A stretch of 64,000 nucleotides of DNA from Delphinapterus leucas (GCF_002288925.2 NW_022098050.1:5909799-5973798), one strand, 5' to 3'. Counted from the stretch's first letter, positions 1 through 11,657 are shown. Made by a program: numbers and translations. Notes: generated by a model not told the origin, from the sequence alone.

Positions 1-1129
1 TGTAAGAAGTTTGGACGTTGCCACTCTGTCCTAAAAGCAAGTGAAAAGCTGAACAGACTGAAAAAGAAACAGCTCTTCTTGGATCTGTAAGAGGGGAGAA
101 CATAGAGCAAATCACTGCCCCAAAGATTGACGAGATAGACAAGTGAACACAGGGAGTCACAGCTTACTTGAACAGAGACTCACAAGTGGAAACAACCATA
201 GGAACCAGTGCAAGGGTAGAAAAACCTGAACTATAATTGACAAATTGCTGGAGGCTCACTGTGCAACTCTGAAAGCTAAAAACTCCAGGGGGACCCAATT
301 AAGGGGGCCTCCAAGATATTGTGAGATTTACCTCCAGGACTCAACCAATTTCCCACAGTTAATATCAGAGAAAAATCCCCTCATGCTTGTGGGGAGGGGG
401 AGAGGAAAGGAAGCATTTCGAAATACACTACCACACTCCATTCTTCTTAACAAGGTCTGCCCTCATGAGAAACTAGTTAACCAGAGCCTAACCTGCTGCG
501 GTATTATCAGAGCCTAGCTGACCTAGGGGGAAGGGAAATAACAAACTACAGCCCATTCTAGCCATCCTGCCCCAACTATGGGAGAAGAGAAAACCAGAAA
601 CTCTTATGAAGTTCACAGTCCAGAGGCACAGTGTCACTAAAAGACTGAGATCTAATCACAGGACAATACAGTGCTTCCCTTCCCCCGACACCTCACCACC
701 ACAATACTAAGGCCTGTTTACAGCAGTTTCTTTTACCCAGTACACCATGTCTGGCTATTAAGAAAAAATTACAAGGCATATCAAAAGGCAAAAAACACAC
801 TTTGAAGTGAGAGTAAGCCTCAGAACCAGACATGGAAGGAATGTTGGAATTATCAGACCAGGAATTGAAAACAACTATGATTAAAATACTAAGTGCACTA
901 ATAGATAAAGTAGACAGCATGTAAAAACAGATGGGCAATGTAAGCAGAGAGATAAGAATCCTAAGAAAGAGCCATAAAGAAATTCTAGAGATTAAAAACA
1001 CTGTAACAGAAATGAAGAATGCCTTTGATGGGCTTATTAGTATACTGGACATGGCTGAGTAAAGAATCTCTGAGCTAGAGGATACATCAATAGAATCCTC
1101 AAAAACTGAAAGCAAAGAGAACAAAGTCC

Positions 1130-1161
1130 AAAAAAAAAAAAAAAAGAAAGAAAGAAAAGAA
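1130..1161. repeat. A-run and (AAAG)n simple repeat
   Basis: Sixteen A residues followed by AAAG units inside the L1 ORF1 region. It probably grew by slippage from an A-rich codon stretch. Confidence 0.8.
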
Positions 1162-2236
1162 TATCCAAGGTCTGTGGGGCAACTAAAAAAAAGTATAACA
1201 TAGGCATAATGAGAACACCATAAGGAGAAGAAAGGGAAAAAGGAACAGAAGGAATATTTCAAACAATAATGACTGAGAATTTCCCCCAAATCAATGTCAA
1301 ACACCAAACCACAGATACAGGAAGCTCAGGGAATGCAAAGCAGGATAAATTACAATAAAACTACACCTAGGCGTATCATTTTCAAACTACAGAAAATCAA
1401 AGATAAAACCTGAAAGAAGTCAGAGGTTAAAAAAAAACAAAGAAAAACAACAAAAGCCCACAACACCTTACCTATAGAGGAGCAAAGATAAGAATTACAT
1501 CTAACTACTCCTCAGAAACCATGCAAACAAGAAGAGAATGAAATGAAACATTTAAAGTGTTGAGAGGAAAAAAACATCAACCTAGAATTCTGTATCCTGC
1601 AAAATTAACCTCGAAAGGTGAAGGAGAAATAGACTTTCTCAGACAAACAAAAATCAAGAGAATTTGTTGCCCATAGACCTGCCTTGCAAGAAATGTTAAA
1701 GGATGTTCTTTTGAGAGAAGCAAAATAATATAGGGCAGAAACTCAATCTAAATAAAGTAAGGGAAAATATCAAAGAAGGAATAAGTGAAGGTAAAATTAA
1801 AACTTTTCTTTTTCTTATACTTAATTGATCTGACAACAGTTTGTTCAAAATAATACCAATGTATTTGATTATATACGCTTAATGTATATATCATATATAT
1901 AGATATATGCTTATGTATGCTTAGATATTAGTGAAATGAATGACAGCAATGATACAAGGGATGGGAGGAAGGAATTACTATTATTTTGTTACCATAACCT
2001 CACACTACCCATGAAGTGGTACAGTGCTATTTGAAAGTAGACTTGGTTTAACTATAATTGTATATTGCAAACTCTAGGGCAACCACTAAAAAAGTTTAAA
2101 AAGAATTGTGACTGATATGTTGTGAAAGGAAAGAAAATGAAATTATAAAAAATGCTCAACTAAAACCGAAAAGGGAAGAAAAAAGTGGAAGACAAAAATA
2201 GGAACAAAGAACAAGAGCCACAAATAGAAAATAGTA

Positions 2237-2671
2237 ATGAATATGGTAGATGTTAATCCAACTACATCAATAATCACTTTGAATGTCAATGGTCTAAATG
2301 CACCAATTAAAAGACAAAGAATGTCAGAGTGGATCAAGAACCAAGACCCAACTATATGTTGTCTACATGAAACCCACTTTAACTATAAAGACACATATAG
2401 ATTAAAAGTAAATGGATGGAAGAAAATATACCATACTAACGCTAATCAAAAGAAAGCAGGAATCATTACTTTAATTTCAGACAGAGCAAACTTCAAACCA
2501 AGGAACATTATCAAGGATAAAGAAGGGTATTACACAATGATAAAGGGGTCAATTCTCCAAAAAAACATAACAATCCCAAATGTGTATGTGCCTAACAACA
2601 GAGTGTCAAACTATGTAAGGCCAAAACTAACAAAATTGCAAAGAGAAGTGGATGAGTCCGCTATCATAGTT
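2237..2671 (+). pseudogene. L1 ORF2 endonuclease fragment
   Basis: An open stretch of about 145 codons reads like the N-terminus of LINE-1 ORF2p, the APE-type endonuclease that nicks target DNA. The family marks LNVNGLNAPIKR (metal-binding Asn) and LHETHF (catalytic Glu, QETH-type motif) are visible near residues 14 and 43. In intact elements the enzyme is about 240 residues long and is followed by reverse transcriptase. Here it ends at residue about 145, where the element is broken by an unrelated antisense L1 5'UTR, so it is a non-functional remnant. The open frame is a leftover, not evidence of a gene. Confidence 0.85.
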
Positions 2672-2672
2672 T

Positions 2673-3524
2673 TTCCCAGACTCCCTCCCAGCTAGTGGTG
2701 GCGCACTAGCCCCCTTAAGGCTGTGTTCACACAGCCAACCCCAGTGCTCTCCCTGCGATCCGACCAAAGCTGGAGCCTCAGCTCCCAACTCCCAGCGTTA
2801 GCATTTCATGCCCGTCTCTGGGGTCCAAGCTGATAGCCGTGGCTCGCACCCATCTCTGGAGTTCATTTAGGCGGTGCTCTGAGTCCCCTCTCCTCGTGCA
2901 CACTGAAACAATAGTCTCTTGCCTCTTCAGCAGCTCCAGCCTTCTTCCCAGACTCCCTCCTGGCTAGACGTGGCACACTAGCCTCTTCAGGCTGTGTTCA
3001 CACCGCCAACCCCAGTCCTCTCCCTGGGATCCGACCTCCGAAGCCCGAACCTCAGCTCCCAGCCCGGCCCGCCCTGGCGGGTGAGCAGACAAGCCGCTCG
3101 GGCTGATGAGTGCTGGTCTGCACCGATCCTCTGTGCGGGAATCTCTCCGCTTTGCCCCCCGCACCCCTGTGGCTGCGGTCTCCTCCGCTCTCCTCCACGG
3201 CTCCGAAGCTTCCCCCCTCCGCCACCCGCAGTCTCCGCCCGCGAAGGGGCTTTCCTAGTGTGTGGAAACCTTTCCTCCTTCACAGCTCCCTCCCACTGGT
3301 GCAGGTCCCGTCCCTATTCTTTTGTCTCTGTTTATTCTTTTTTCTTTTGCCCTACCCAGGTACGTGGGGAGTTTCTTGCCTTTTGGGAGGTCTCAGTTCT
3401 TCTGCCAGCATTCAGTAGGTGTTCTGTAGGAGTTGTTCCACATGTAGATGTATTTCTGATGTATTTGTGGGGAGGAAGGTGATCTCCACGTCTTACTCTT
3501 CCGACATCTTGAATCTCCTCCCCT
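2673..3524 (-). mobile_element. Solo 5'UTR of a younger cetartiodactyl L1
   Basis: GC-rich, CpG-bearing block unlike its AT-rich surroundings. Read on the minus strand, it starts at about 3524 with the hallmark L1 5' end (a 'caagatgtcggaagag' stretch, a degenerate YY1-type site) and runs through the promoter region. ORF1, ORF2 and 3'UTR are absent: the element stops at 2673. The first ~124 bp (2673-2796) are repeated at 2943-3066, a direct partial duplication with a 270-bp offset. In a full element this region would carry the RNA polymerase II promoter and an antisense promoter. Confidence 0.75.
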
Positions 3525-3773
3525 GCCTGACATCTTTAAGGCCCTTTCTTTCTGATGATATTGAGACCCTTCCTGAGTGCTGAATCAATCCCTGGTGCAG
3601 TCTTAAGAAGAGGCAAAAAGACCGTTAGCCTCAGACCTGAAAGAACCTTTCTTTAAGCATCTAGTCAAGAAATGTCTATGACCATATATCAAGAAAAACT
3701 CATCAATACTTTTTCCAACCCTCAATTGCAAATGGAAAATAGAGACTTTTGTTGGTCATTTTCCTAGTCTTTT
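3525..3773. other. Unassigned spacer
   Basis: No repeat family or gene is recognised here. It ends with the SINE target site ('tttcctagtctttt'). Confidence 0.5.
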
Positions 3774-3985
3774 TTTTTTTTTTTTTTTTTTTTGCGGTAC
3801 GCGGGCCTCTCACTGTTGTGGCCTCTCCCGTTGCGGAGCACAGGCTCCGGACGCGCAGGCTCAGCGGCCATGGCTCACGGGCCCAGCCGCTCCGCGGCAT
3901 GGGGGATCTTCCCGGACTGGGGCACGAACCCGCGTCCCCTGCATCAGCCGGCGGACTCTCAACCACTGCGCCACCAGGGAAGCCC
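3774..3985 (-). mobile_element. CHR-type SINE, short form (S)
   Basis: Minus-strand tRNA-Glu-derived SINE of about 190 bp plus tail. Its 3' end reads 'gcggtacgcgggcctctcac' next to a T run (the A tail), and its tRNA head ends 'ccaccagggaagccc'. The TSD 'tttcctagtctttt' flanks it at about 3760-3773 and 3986-3999. The well-kept CpGs and perfect TSD suggest a young insertion. Confidence 0.92.
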
Positions 3986-5920
3986 TTTCCTAGTCTTTTA
4001 ATAAAAATTTTCTACAAATTTGTTTGTGTCAGTGTTTTTCATTAGAATATAGTTTTAGCTGTTGTCTTGGAGAGCCAAAATAATAATGTCTTACACAATA
4101 GAAAGCAGTTCATTTCTCCTTCGTGTTAACATCTGGGCACATGTGGTCCAGGAGTGCCCTCTCAGTACCATGGTGTTTCCCAGGCTCCTCTGTCTTATGG
4201 AATTGCCATGCCCCGGTGGAGCTTTCCCACATGGTCCAAGATGGCTCATTAGCACATCCCTCTTCCGTCTTCCAGCGAAAAAGAAGAGGAAAAAGATAGG
4301 GGGTAGCAAACTCTGCCCTTTTAAGGACATGACCCGCAAATTGCATATATCACTTCTCCTCACATATCGTTGGCCAGAATGCAGTCACATGACCATACTT
4401 AGCTATAAAGGAAGCTGAGTAATGTAGTCTCTATTCTGGGAAGCCATTTTACCTTATTAAACTCAGGTTTCTATTACTACCAAAAAAAAAAAAAATGACA
4501 AAAAGGCTATTAGGGAAAAATTAGCAGTCTCCTATTCTGAAACTTGGAAATTTTTAATTGGGCTTAAAAAAATTTCCCTCTCTGACAAGAGACAAAAGTG
4601 GAATTTTCCTCCCTTTTCTCTTCCTTAACTTGGTAGCTCCCACAGAATAGTTTTTAATTCTAAGCAATGAAAACCAAGGGGAAAAAGGTTGCTGAAAACT
4701 GGAGTATTTATTTGTAACCAAAAATGACTTGGACTATCACACTGGTACCTAAAGACCAACCTGAATTTTGTAATGGAATGCCTGTGCATGCAGCAAAAGC
4801 TCAGAACATTTTGAGATGCAGAGCAGGATCAGATCGCCATCTGGACCATAAATAATTTATACATTTTAAATACCTGGGAATCACGTGGGTCAGGAATAAA
4901 TAATATACTAAATCTCAGGGAGAAAAAAATTCTCCAAACATCGTATCTGTGAATCCAATTTAAATCCTAATGACAGTTCTGAGAATTGGATTAAAATTCA
5001 GGAAAGGCCCCTAGTGCTTATGTAAAACTAAATGAATATTATTCTTGATTTTTTAAATATACAAAGAATGGCTGATCAAATTAAGCTTAAATCTCCACAA
5101 TCCAGTCATAAGATTGTGGCACCAACTGGGATTGAACTCCACATCCAATGCCCTGTCTCTGGGTAAGACTTTGAGGTAAGACTCCCTTATCAGATTCTGA
5201 CCAAATAGTGACTTTACACACTGGGCCCTGAGTTTGTGCAATATGGTCAATGCTTTAGGGGTTTTTGAGAGTTTGCTGAGGTATCTGATTCTTGAAGAAA
5301 GAACACGGCAGAAAGAGATACGGGGGGCTGGTCTTGGTTGGTGGTGAGAAGGTGAGACAGAGCACTGGGCTACCCCAGATCCTGGGGGTGGGGCACTGGC
5401 AGGGGGTAAGGTCAAGCTGGACCTTGTCATAAAGTCACAACAGAAGCTCTTCCAGGGTGGAGCCAGGAGCCTGAAGCCTAGAAATAAACTAGGTTAGGAA
5501 CTGGCAAGGTAACTGGACCACTGACCTTCACCAAGCACTTGTCAGTGACCTTGGTCAGTCTGTACAGGCCCAGCCATCTACCTGCCAGCCACTCTCTGGG
5601 CAGTGCCTTAAAGGCCCCACAGATGAAGCTTCGGCATTATACTCTCTGGGATGGATTTCAATGAGTTGGTTGGGCATTTTTCTGTCTTATTGGGAAATGA
5701 AGGATCATGTGCAGTCCCCCTGAATTTGAATATGTGTGGACACAAATATGTGTTTTTCAGCACTGAGAATTTTTATTTCAAATATATTGAAAGAGTTCTT
5801 TTGGACTTAGATGTTTGTTTTTATCATCTGTCACTTTGGATATACATAAAAAGGAAAATTATATTACAAAATAAATTGAAGGTATTCCTGAGGCTTCTTC
5901 ACATTCAGAACCCCACTTTT
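3986..5920. other. Low-repeat tract, no gene seen
   Basis: About 1.9 kb without a recognised cetacean SINE or L1. The part at 4060-4490, ending in an A run (4482-4495), has the look of an old dispersed element, but I cannot name it. A 125-codon minus-strand frame at 5053-5430 and a 118-codon frame at 4062-4418 have no recognisable domain and no supporting signals. Confidence 0.5.
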
Positions 5921-5985
5921 CTGAACTTTTTAAATTGAGGTATAGCATACATAAAGTATATAAAGTACACTAGTCCTAAAGTTGA
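5921..5985 (-). mobile_element. Short L1 3'UTR fragment
   Basis: 'ttgaggtatagcatacataa' resembles the antisense start of an L1M 3'UTR. Very short, hence uncertain. Confidence 0.45.
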
Positions 5986-5989
5986 TTTT

Positions 5990-6370
5990 CACTTATATGT
6001 GGAATCTGAAAAAAAAAAAAAACTTGTAGAGGGTAGAATGGCGCTTACCAGGAGCTGGGGGTGGAGGAATGGGAGAGATGTTGTTTAAGGGTACAAACTT
6101 GCAACTAGTAGATAAATAAGTCCTGGGCACTATACACAGTACAGTGATTATAGATACCAAAATTGTATTATAAACATTAAACTTGCTAAGAGACTAGATC
6201 TTAATTGTTCCCAACACTAGAAGAAATGATACTTATGTGACATGTTAGAGGTGTTAACTAATGCTACAATGGCAATCATACCACAGTATAAATATATCAA
6301 TCTATATATTGTACACCTTGAACTTACACAATGTTATATGTCAAATATATCTCAATAAATAAATTTATAT
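5990..6370 (+). mobile_element. L1M 3' end
   Basis: Sense L1 3'UTR text, including 'ttaccaggagctgggggtgg', 'gtacaaacttgcaactag' and the terminal 'gttatatgtcaaatatatct' before an AATAAA-like tail. Confidence 0.8.
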
Positions 6371-6374
6371 ATAT

Positions 6375-6835
6375 ATAATTGGTGGGAATATAAATTGATA
6401 CAACCACTCTGGAAAATAGTTTTACAATATGTACTAAAGTTAAACATATTCTTACCAGCAATTCCACTCCTGAGTATATACCCAAGAGAAATGAGTGCAT
6501 ATGTTCACCAAAATACATGTATAAGAACATTCATAGCAGCACTATTCATACTAGTCAACATTGGCAACAACGAAAACGTCCATCAACAGGAGAATGGATA
6601 AATACATTGGTGGTATATTCATACAATAGAATAATACACAGCCGCGAAAAAGAACAATGACTAAGATACACAATAACATGGGTGAATATCACAGATATCA
6701 TGATGAATGAAAGAAGCCAGACACAAAACAGTACATACTGTATGATTCCATCTATATGAAGTTCAAGAACAGGCAAAACTAAGGGATTGTGATAGAAGTC
6801 AAAATAATGATTACCTCTTGGATGTGGTGTTATTA
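6375..6835 (+). mobile_element. L1M ORF2 end and 3'UTR fragment
   Basis: A separate sense L1 piece. It contains the usual 'cattcatagcagcactattc' and 'tccatcaacaggagaatgg' region of late ORF2, then 'gaaagaagccagacacaaa'. It follows the 3' end of the previous element, so two insertions sit head to tail. Confidence 0.8.
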
Positions 6836-6879
6836 ACAAAAGCAATAAACGCTCATTGTAAAACACAAACAGTCCTGCC

Positions 6880-7138
6880 AGGGCCTCTCTTCCCCCATGT
6901 ATCTGCAAAACTAACTTCTCACCTTTAAGTCTTCGTTCAAATGTCACCGAGTCAGCAAGGCCTATCCTGACCACCCTATTATAAATTGCAATCCACAACC
7001 CTCAACTCCTGATCCTTTGTACCATACTTTCTCACTTTTTCTATTTTACCTTTTACCTTCTAAAATACTCTAGAATTTACTTATTATATTTTTGGCTTAC
7101 TACCTGGTCCCCTCGCTAGAATGTAAGCTCCACATCCA
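6880..7138 (+). mobile_element. L2 fragment
   Basis: L2 3'-region text: 'ttcgttcaaatgtcaccgag', 'cctatcctgaccaccctatt' and 'ctagaatgtaagctccac'. Ancient mammalian LINE-2. Confidence 0.7.
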
Positions 7139-7420
7139 GTGACTAGTCTTTGTGGGGAGTATAAAGACCCAGCCCACTTGCCCCAGTTCAGGGCATCACG
7201 ATAGGCTTATCCCCACTCCACAGCTCCCCATGGGATCCACTGAGGCCTTTGTTACAACCACATCCAAACCCAACTTTTCCCTCTGCCCAATCAGGCTTCA
7301 CTCACTCTCCAAAGGTATTGATTTCTACAGAGCTTCCCAGTAAGTTTCCTGCATGTGAATCATAGTCTCAAAAGTCTGTTTCCTGCCATACCTGAACTGT
7401 GACGCTGTCATTCCCTGAAA
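7130..7420 (+). mobile_element. Unnamed LTR-like repeat, copy 1
   Basis: Shares a clear order of words with 10440-10693 plus 13205-13265: 'catccagtgact', 'tataaagacc', 'ccactccacagctcccc', 'aacttttccctctgccc', then a '...ttgatttctacagagc' run. A TATA-like 'tataaaga' upstream and 'cagtaagtttcctgca' (position of an AATAAA signal in related copies) suggest an LTR. I cannot name the family. Confidence 0.5.
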
Positions 7421-7464
7421 CAGAGAACAAGGCAGGATCGGGTACTGGGGAAGAGTCATGAGTT

Positions 7465-7859
7465 CAGATTTGGACATGTTCCCTTTGAAGCAACTTTGCC
7501 ATATCTAAGAAATGTCAAGCAGGCAGTTGTATATATGAGAAAAAGAATAGATTTTTTCCCTCAAGCTGTTCATGATATAATCAAGAAGACACGTGCTCCA
7601 AAAAAACCCATAACATGAGGTATTAAATTACATAAGATTACAGATGACGTACTAGAGGGGTTCAGAGATGGTCAGGAGAGATTCCCTGGCAAAGGTGACA
7701 TTTTTTTAATGTGATCAGTGAAGATGGGAGCAGAGGCAGAGCAACGTGAGCTAGGCCTGAAGATAAAACACCCAGAGCAAACACAGGGAGCAGTGGGCAG
7801 TTCAGTTTGAATGGAGGTCAGGTGCACAAAGGGGCTTAGGAGGGCACAAGGTTAGGAAG
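7465..7859 (+). mobile_element. Ancient dispersed repeat, left part
   Basis: 'gtcaagcaggcagttgtat', 'gtcaggagagattccctgg' and 'gcagagcaacgtgagctagg' belong to a widespread old mammalian repeat whose name I cannot fix. It resumes after the LTR at 7860-8378. Confidence 0.4.
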
Positions 7860-8378
7860 TGTATTAACCAGGGTTCTCCCGAGAAACAGAACCAATAGGA
7901 TATGTATATGTATTGAAAGAGATTTGGTACAAGGAGTTGGCTCACATGATCATGGAGGCTGGCAAGTCCAAAATCTACAGGGTGGGCTGGCAGGCTGGAG
8001 ACCCAGAAGAGCTGATGCTGCAGTTCAAGTCCAAAGGCCAGTAGGCTAGAGACCCAGGAGAGCTGGTAGTGCAGTTCTAGTCTCAAGACCAGCTACTGTA
8101 GAGCCAGGAAGACCAATGTTGCAGGTGAAGTCTGAAAGCAGTCTCCTAGAGAATCCTCTGCTGCTTGGGGGAGGCCGGTTTTGTTGTTCTATTCATGCCT
8201 TCTAGTGATTAGATGAGGCCCACCAAATTAGAGAGGGCAATCTGCTTTACTCAAAGTCTACCAATTTAAATGTTAACCTTACCCAAAAACATCCTTACAG
8301 AAACACTCAGGATAGTTTGACCAAAGATCTTGGCACCCCATGGACCAGCCAAGTTGACACGTACAGTGAACCATCACA
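7860..8378 (-). mobile_element. Solo LTR, MaLR/ERVL type
   Basis: Begins 'tgtattaaccagggttctcc' and ends 'gaaccatcaca', the reverse of a well-known mammalian LTR that starts 'tgtgatggtt'. Ends are TG...CA and a 5-bp TSD GGAAG flanks it (7855-7859 and 8379-8383). A 5-bp TSD fits ERVL/MaLR elements. No internal retroviral sequence is attached. Confidence 0.78.
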
Positions 8379-8383
8379 GGAAG

Positions 8384-8770
8384 GTATGGGCCAGCTGAGG
8401 AAAGACCTTGACTGCCAGAGTTTAGGCTGTGGGAACTTCTAAAGGTTTAGAGGCCAGAGGACTGGAATGAGAGCCTAGAGGCAGAGAGAGAACTTAGGAG
8501 ATTACTGTGACCATCTAGGCAAGAGGGAAAACAGGATAATGACAGTGAGCCTGAAGGGAAGAAACAGAGGCAAGCAATATGGAGCTGACAAGACTTGGCA
8601 AGTGACCAGTCCTGGGGATGAGGGAAAGTATGCAGAGAATGACTCTGTAGTTTTAAACCAAGGCATCCAGGAGGATGGTGAAGCCACTGAGAGAAATGAA
8701 GCGATTGGGAGAGAGAAGATGACTGTCTCCCTGGGGGCTCCTCTGGTTGAGGAGCTGGGGGCATGTTCAG
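8384..8770 (+). mobile_element. Ancient dispersed repeat, right part
   Basis: Continues the element of 7465-7859: 'ttaggagattactgtgacc', then 'gacaagacttggcaagtgac' and 'gagaatgactctgtag'. A 120-codon frame at 8539-8901 lies inside and is not a gene. Confidence 0.4.
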
Positions 8771-8937
8771 GTTATCAACTGGTGTGTAACAAACCACCCA
8801 AAAATGGTGACCTAAAACCAATAAAATATTTTGCTCACAAATCTGAGGATGACTGGATTCACATAGCTGTTCTCACTCCGTATAATGATGCACTGTATTA
8901 ATTTTGTGTTGGTAACAGGAAATTAACTCTTCACACC

Positions 8938-8990
8938 ATCGTAAAGCAATTATACTCCAATAAAGATGTTACATGTATATATAAAAAATA
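8938..8990 (+). mobile_element. Very short young L1 3' end
   Basis: 'gtaaagcaattatactccaa' followed by 'taaagatgtta' is the extreme 3' end of the cetartiodactyl L1 with an A-rich tail. Only about 40 bp of body remains. Confidence 0.55.
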
Positions 8991-9084
8991 AGTAGAACTT
9001 GGTTAAATTACCTATCTTTTAAATTAATTTTAGATTTCCCTTTGATTGTAGTTTTATTGGATTTTATTAAGTATTCTAGATCCA

Positions 9085-9921
9085 GTTGAAATTTTTTAAA
9101 TAACTTTATTGAGTCATAACTTACTACCATAAAGTTCACCCTATTTTTAAATGTGCAATGCAGTGATCTGTGGTAAATTTACTGAGTTGTGCAGCCACCG
9201 CCACCTACAGTTTTGGAATATTTGTATCATCCCAGCCCCAGGCAACCACTGCCTCTACAGATTTCCCTTTTCTGGACTTTTCATATAAATGGAATTATAC
9301 AATATATGTTCTTTTGAGTCTGGCTTCTTTCACTTAGCATGACGCTGTCAAGGTTCATGCATGTTATAGCATGCATCAATACTTCGTTATTTTTTATAGC
9401 AGAATAATATTCCACTCTATGGATATACCACATTTTGTTTATCTACTCATCAGTGGATGGACGTTTGGGTTGTTTCCACCTTTGAGCTATCATGAATAAT
9501 ACTGCTGTGAATATCTACATGCAAGTCTCTGTGCGGACATAAGCTTTCATTTCTCTTGTGTAGATACCTAAGAGTGGAATGGCTGGGTCATATGGTAAAT
9601 TTATATTTAACTTTTTAAGAAACTACCAAACAATTTTCCAAAGTTATTGTACCATTTTTTCTTACCTACCCACAGTAGGGTTCCTATTTCTCCACCACAT
9701 TCTTGCCAGCATTTGTTACCGTCTGTCATTTTTATTCTAGCCATCCTAGTGGGCATGAAATTGTATCTCATGGTTTTGATTCGCATTTCCGTCATAACAA
9801 TGATGTTAAGCATCTTTTCATGTGCTTAATTAGCCATTTGTACACTGTCTTTGGTGAAATATCTATTCAAATCCTTTGCTCGTTTTTAATTGGGTTGTTT
9901 GTCTTTTTAGAACTGAATTGT
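9085..9921 (-). mobile_element. L1M 3' region, antisense
   Basis: Classic antisense L1M 3'UTR to late ORF2 order: 'ctttattgagtcataac', 'caggcaaccactgcctct', 'tggacgtttgggttgttt', 'gtcatatggtaaattta', 'atcttttcatgtgcttaatt'. It resumes for about 30 bp after the SINE (10221-10250) and is then 5'-truncated. Confidence 0.85.
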
Positions 9922-10220
9922 GGGCTTCCCTGGTGGTGCAGTGGTTAAGAATCCGCCTGCCAATGCAGGGGACATGGGTTCGAGCCCTGGTCCGGGAAGA
10001 TCCCACATGCTGTGGAGCAACTAAGCCCACATGCCACAACTACTGAAGCCCACGCACCTAGAGCCTGTGCTCCACAAGAAGAGAAGCCGCCACAATGAGA
10101 AGCCCGCACACCACAACAAAGAGTAGCCCCCGCACACCGCAACTAGACAAGCCCACGCACAGCAACAAAGACCCAATGCAGCTAAAAATAAATAAGTAAA
10201 TAAATAAACTTATTTAAAAA
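9922..10220 (+). mobile_element. CHR-type SINE, long form (L)
   Basis: Full-length tRNA-Glu-derived SINE inside the antisense L1. The A box ('tggtgcagtgg') and B box ('gggttcgagccctgg') of the internal pol III promoter are intact. Ends in an AAATAA-type tail. An imperfect TSD ('gaattgt'/'gagttgt') flanks it. Confidence 0.92.
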
Positions 10221-10292
10221 ATTGAGTTGTAAGAGTTCTTTATTCTGGGTTGAAATTGAATATAATCAATAACCACCTTTCTAGAGTACAAT

Positions 10293-10693
10293 ATGGTATT
10301 ATGTTCCAAATGCCCTAGAACTTTATTTTTATTTATCCCTTCAAGTGGGCATCGTGGTGGATACTGTGGTGCACCACCTAGATCTTTCTTCTTCTTGTCC
10401 AACTTCAAGAGTATGGTCAGCAGACAGCCCTTATGTATCAGCCCTCCAGGGTCTGCCTCAGCTGCAGAGAACCACCAGGGCAGCCCACATCCAATGACTG
10501 ATCAATGCAGGGGTATAAAGATCTGGCCATATCCACCCAGCTCTGGACAACTCTGCAGGGCTATTCTAACTCCAGCACTCCCTGTAGGGTCAGCCAAGTC
10601 TGTCACCAGGCTTGCATCAAAGCTTAACTTCTCCCTCTTCCCAGTCCTGCTTTCTTCCCCTCCCCTCCACAAGTGTTGATTTCAAGAGCACTT
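10293..10693 (+). mobile_element. Unnamed LTR-like repeat, copy 2 (5' part)
   Basis: Same family as 7130-7420, here with 'gggtataaagatctgg' and 'cacaagtgttgatttcaagag'. It is split by the L1 at 10694-13193 and continues at 13205. Confidence 0.5.
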
Positions 10694-11067
10694 TCCCCAG
10701 CTTTACTGAGATATAACTGACATATAACATTGTGTAATTGAAGGTGTACAATATGTTGACTTGATATATTTGAATATTGCAAAATGCATATTTTAGCATT
10801 TTAGCATTAGCCAACACCTCCAATCTATCACATAATTACTACTTCTTTGTTGTGGTGAAAACATTTAAGATCTACTCTCCTAGCAACATTCAAATATATA
10901 ATACAGTATTATTAGCTCTAATCATCATGCTATACATTAGATCCCCAGAACTTGTTAATCTTATAACTGGAAGTTTATACCCTTTGACTAACACCTCCCC
11001 ATTTCTCCCATCCCCAGCCCCTGGTAACCACCATTCTACTCTCTGTCTCTCTGAGTTCAGCTTTCTT

Positions 11068-11197
11068 TTTTTTTTTTTTTTAAACGTCTTTATTGGAGTA
11101 TAATTGCTTTACAATGGTGTGTTAGCTTCTGCTTTATAACAAAGTGAATCAGTTATACATATACATATATCCCCACATCTCTTCCCTCTTGCGTCTC
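11068..11197 (-). mobile_element. Young cetartiodactyl L1 3' end
   Basis: T run, then 'gtctttattggagtataatt' and 'aacaaagtgaatcagttat': the antisense 3'UTR of the lineage-specific L1. TSD 'ttcagctttctt' at 11056-11067 and 11198-11209. Confidence 0.9.
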
Positions 11198-11657
11198 TTC
11201 AGCTTTCTTAGATTCCACAGATAAGTGATATCACACAGTATTTGTCTTTCTCTGTCTGACTTATTTCACTTAGCACAATGCCCTCAAGGTTAATACAAGT
11301 TTCACAAATGACAGGATTTCCTTCTTTCTCATGGCTGAATAACATGTGTGTGTATGCGTGCGTGTATCACATCTTTATCCATTCATCCATTAAGGGATAC
11401 TTTGGTTGTTTCCATATCTTGGCTAATGTGAATAACGCTGCAATGAACATAGGAGTGCAGATATCTTTTTGAGATACGGATTTCATCTCCTTAGGGGATA
11501 TATGCAGAAGTAGGACTGCTAGTTCATATGGTAGTTCTATTTTTAGTTTTTTGAAGAACCTCCATACTGCTTTTCAAAATGGCTATACCAATTTACATTC
11601 CCACCAACAGTACACGAGGGTTTCCTTTGCTCCACATCCTCACCAACTCTTACCTCC

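Larger units (their letters stand above)
1..2672 (+). mobile_element. Ancient L1 (L1M/L1ME-like), 5' half
   Basis: A-rich text matching the untranslated and ORF1 part of old mammalian L1s, followed by the start of ORF2. The phrases about 'cctagaattctgtatcctgcaaa' and 'caaggaacattatcaagg' are typical of L1M elements. The left end lies outside the window. Frames are broken many times, so it is long dead. It stops abruptly at 2672, in the middle of the endonuclease region, where an oppositely oriented L1 5'UTR begins. Confidence 0.85.

Noticed and set aside
693..1307. 204-codon minus-strand frame rich in Phe and Ser
   Set aside because: It is the antisense of A-rich L1 ORF1 sequence, including an A run read as poly-Phe. 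Composition alone explains it.
5115..5140. Primer-binding-site-like text 'tggcaccaactgggattgaa'
   Set aside because: It resembles a tRNA 3' end in part, but spacing does not fit a tRNA acceptor and T arm, and no LTR or gag-like sequence flanks it.
5651..5938. 95-codon plus-strand frame in low-repeat DNA
   Set aside because: Hydrophobic, AT-driven composition, no family resemblance, and it runs into an L1 scrap.
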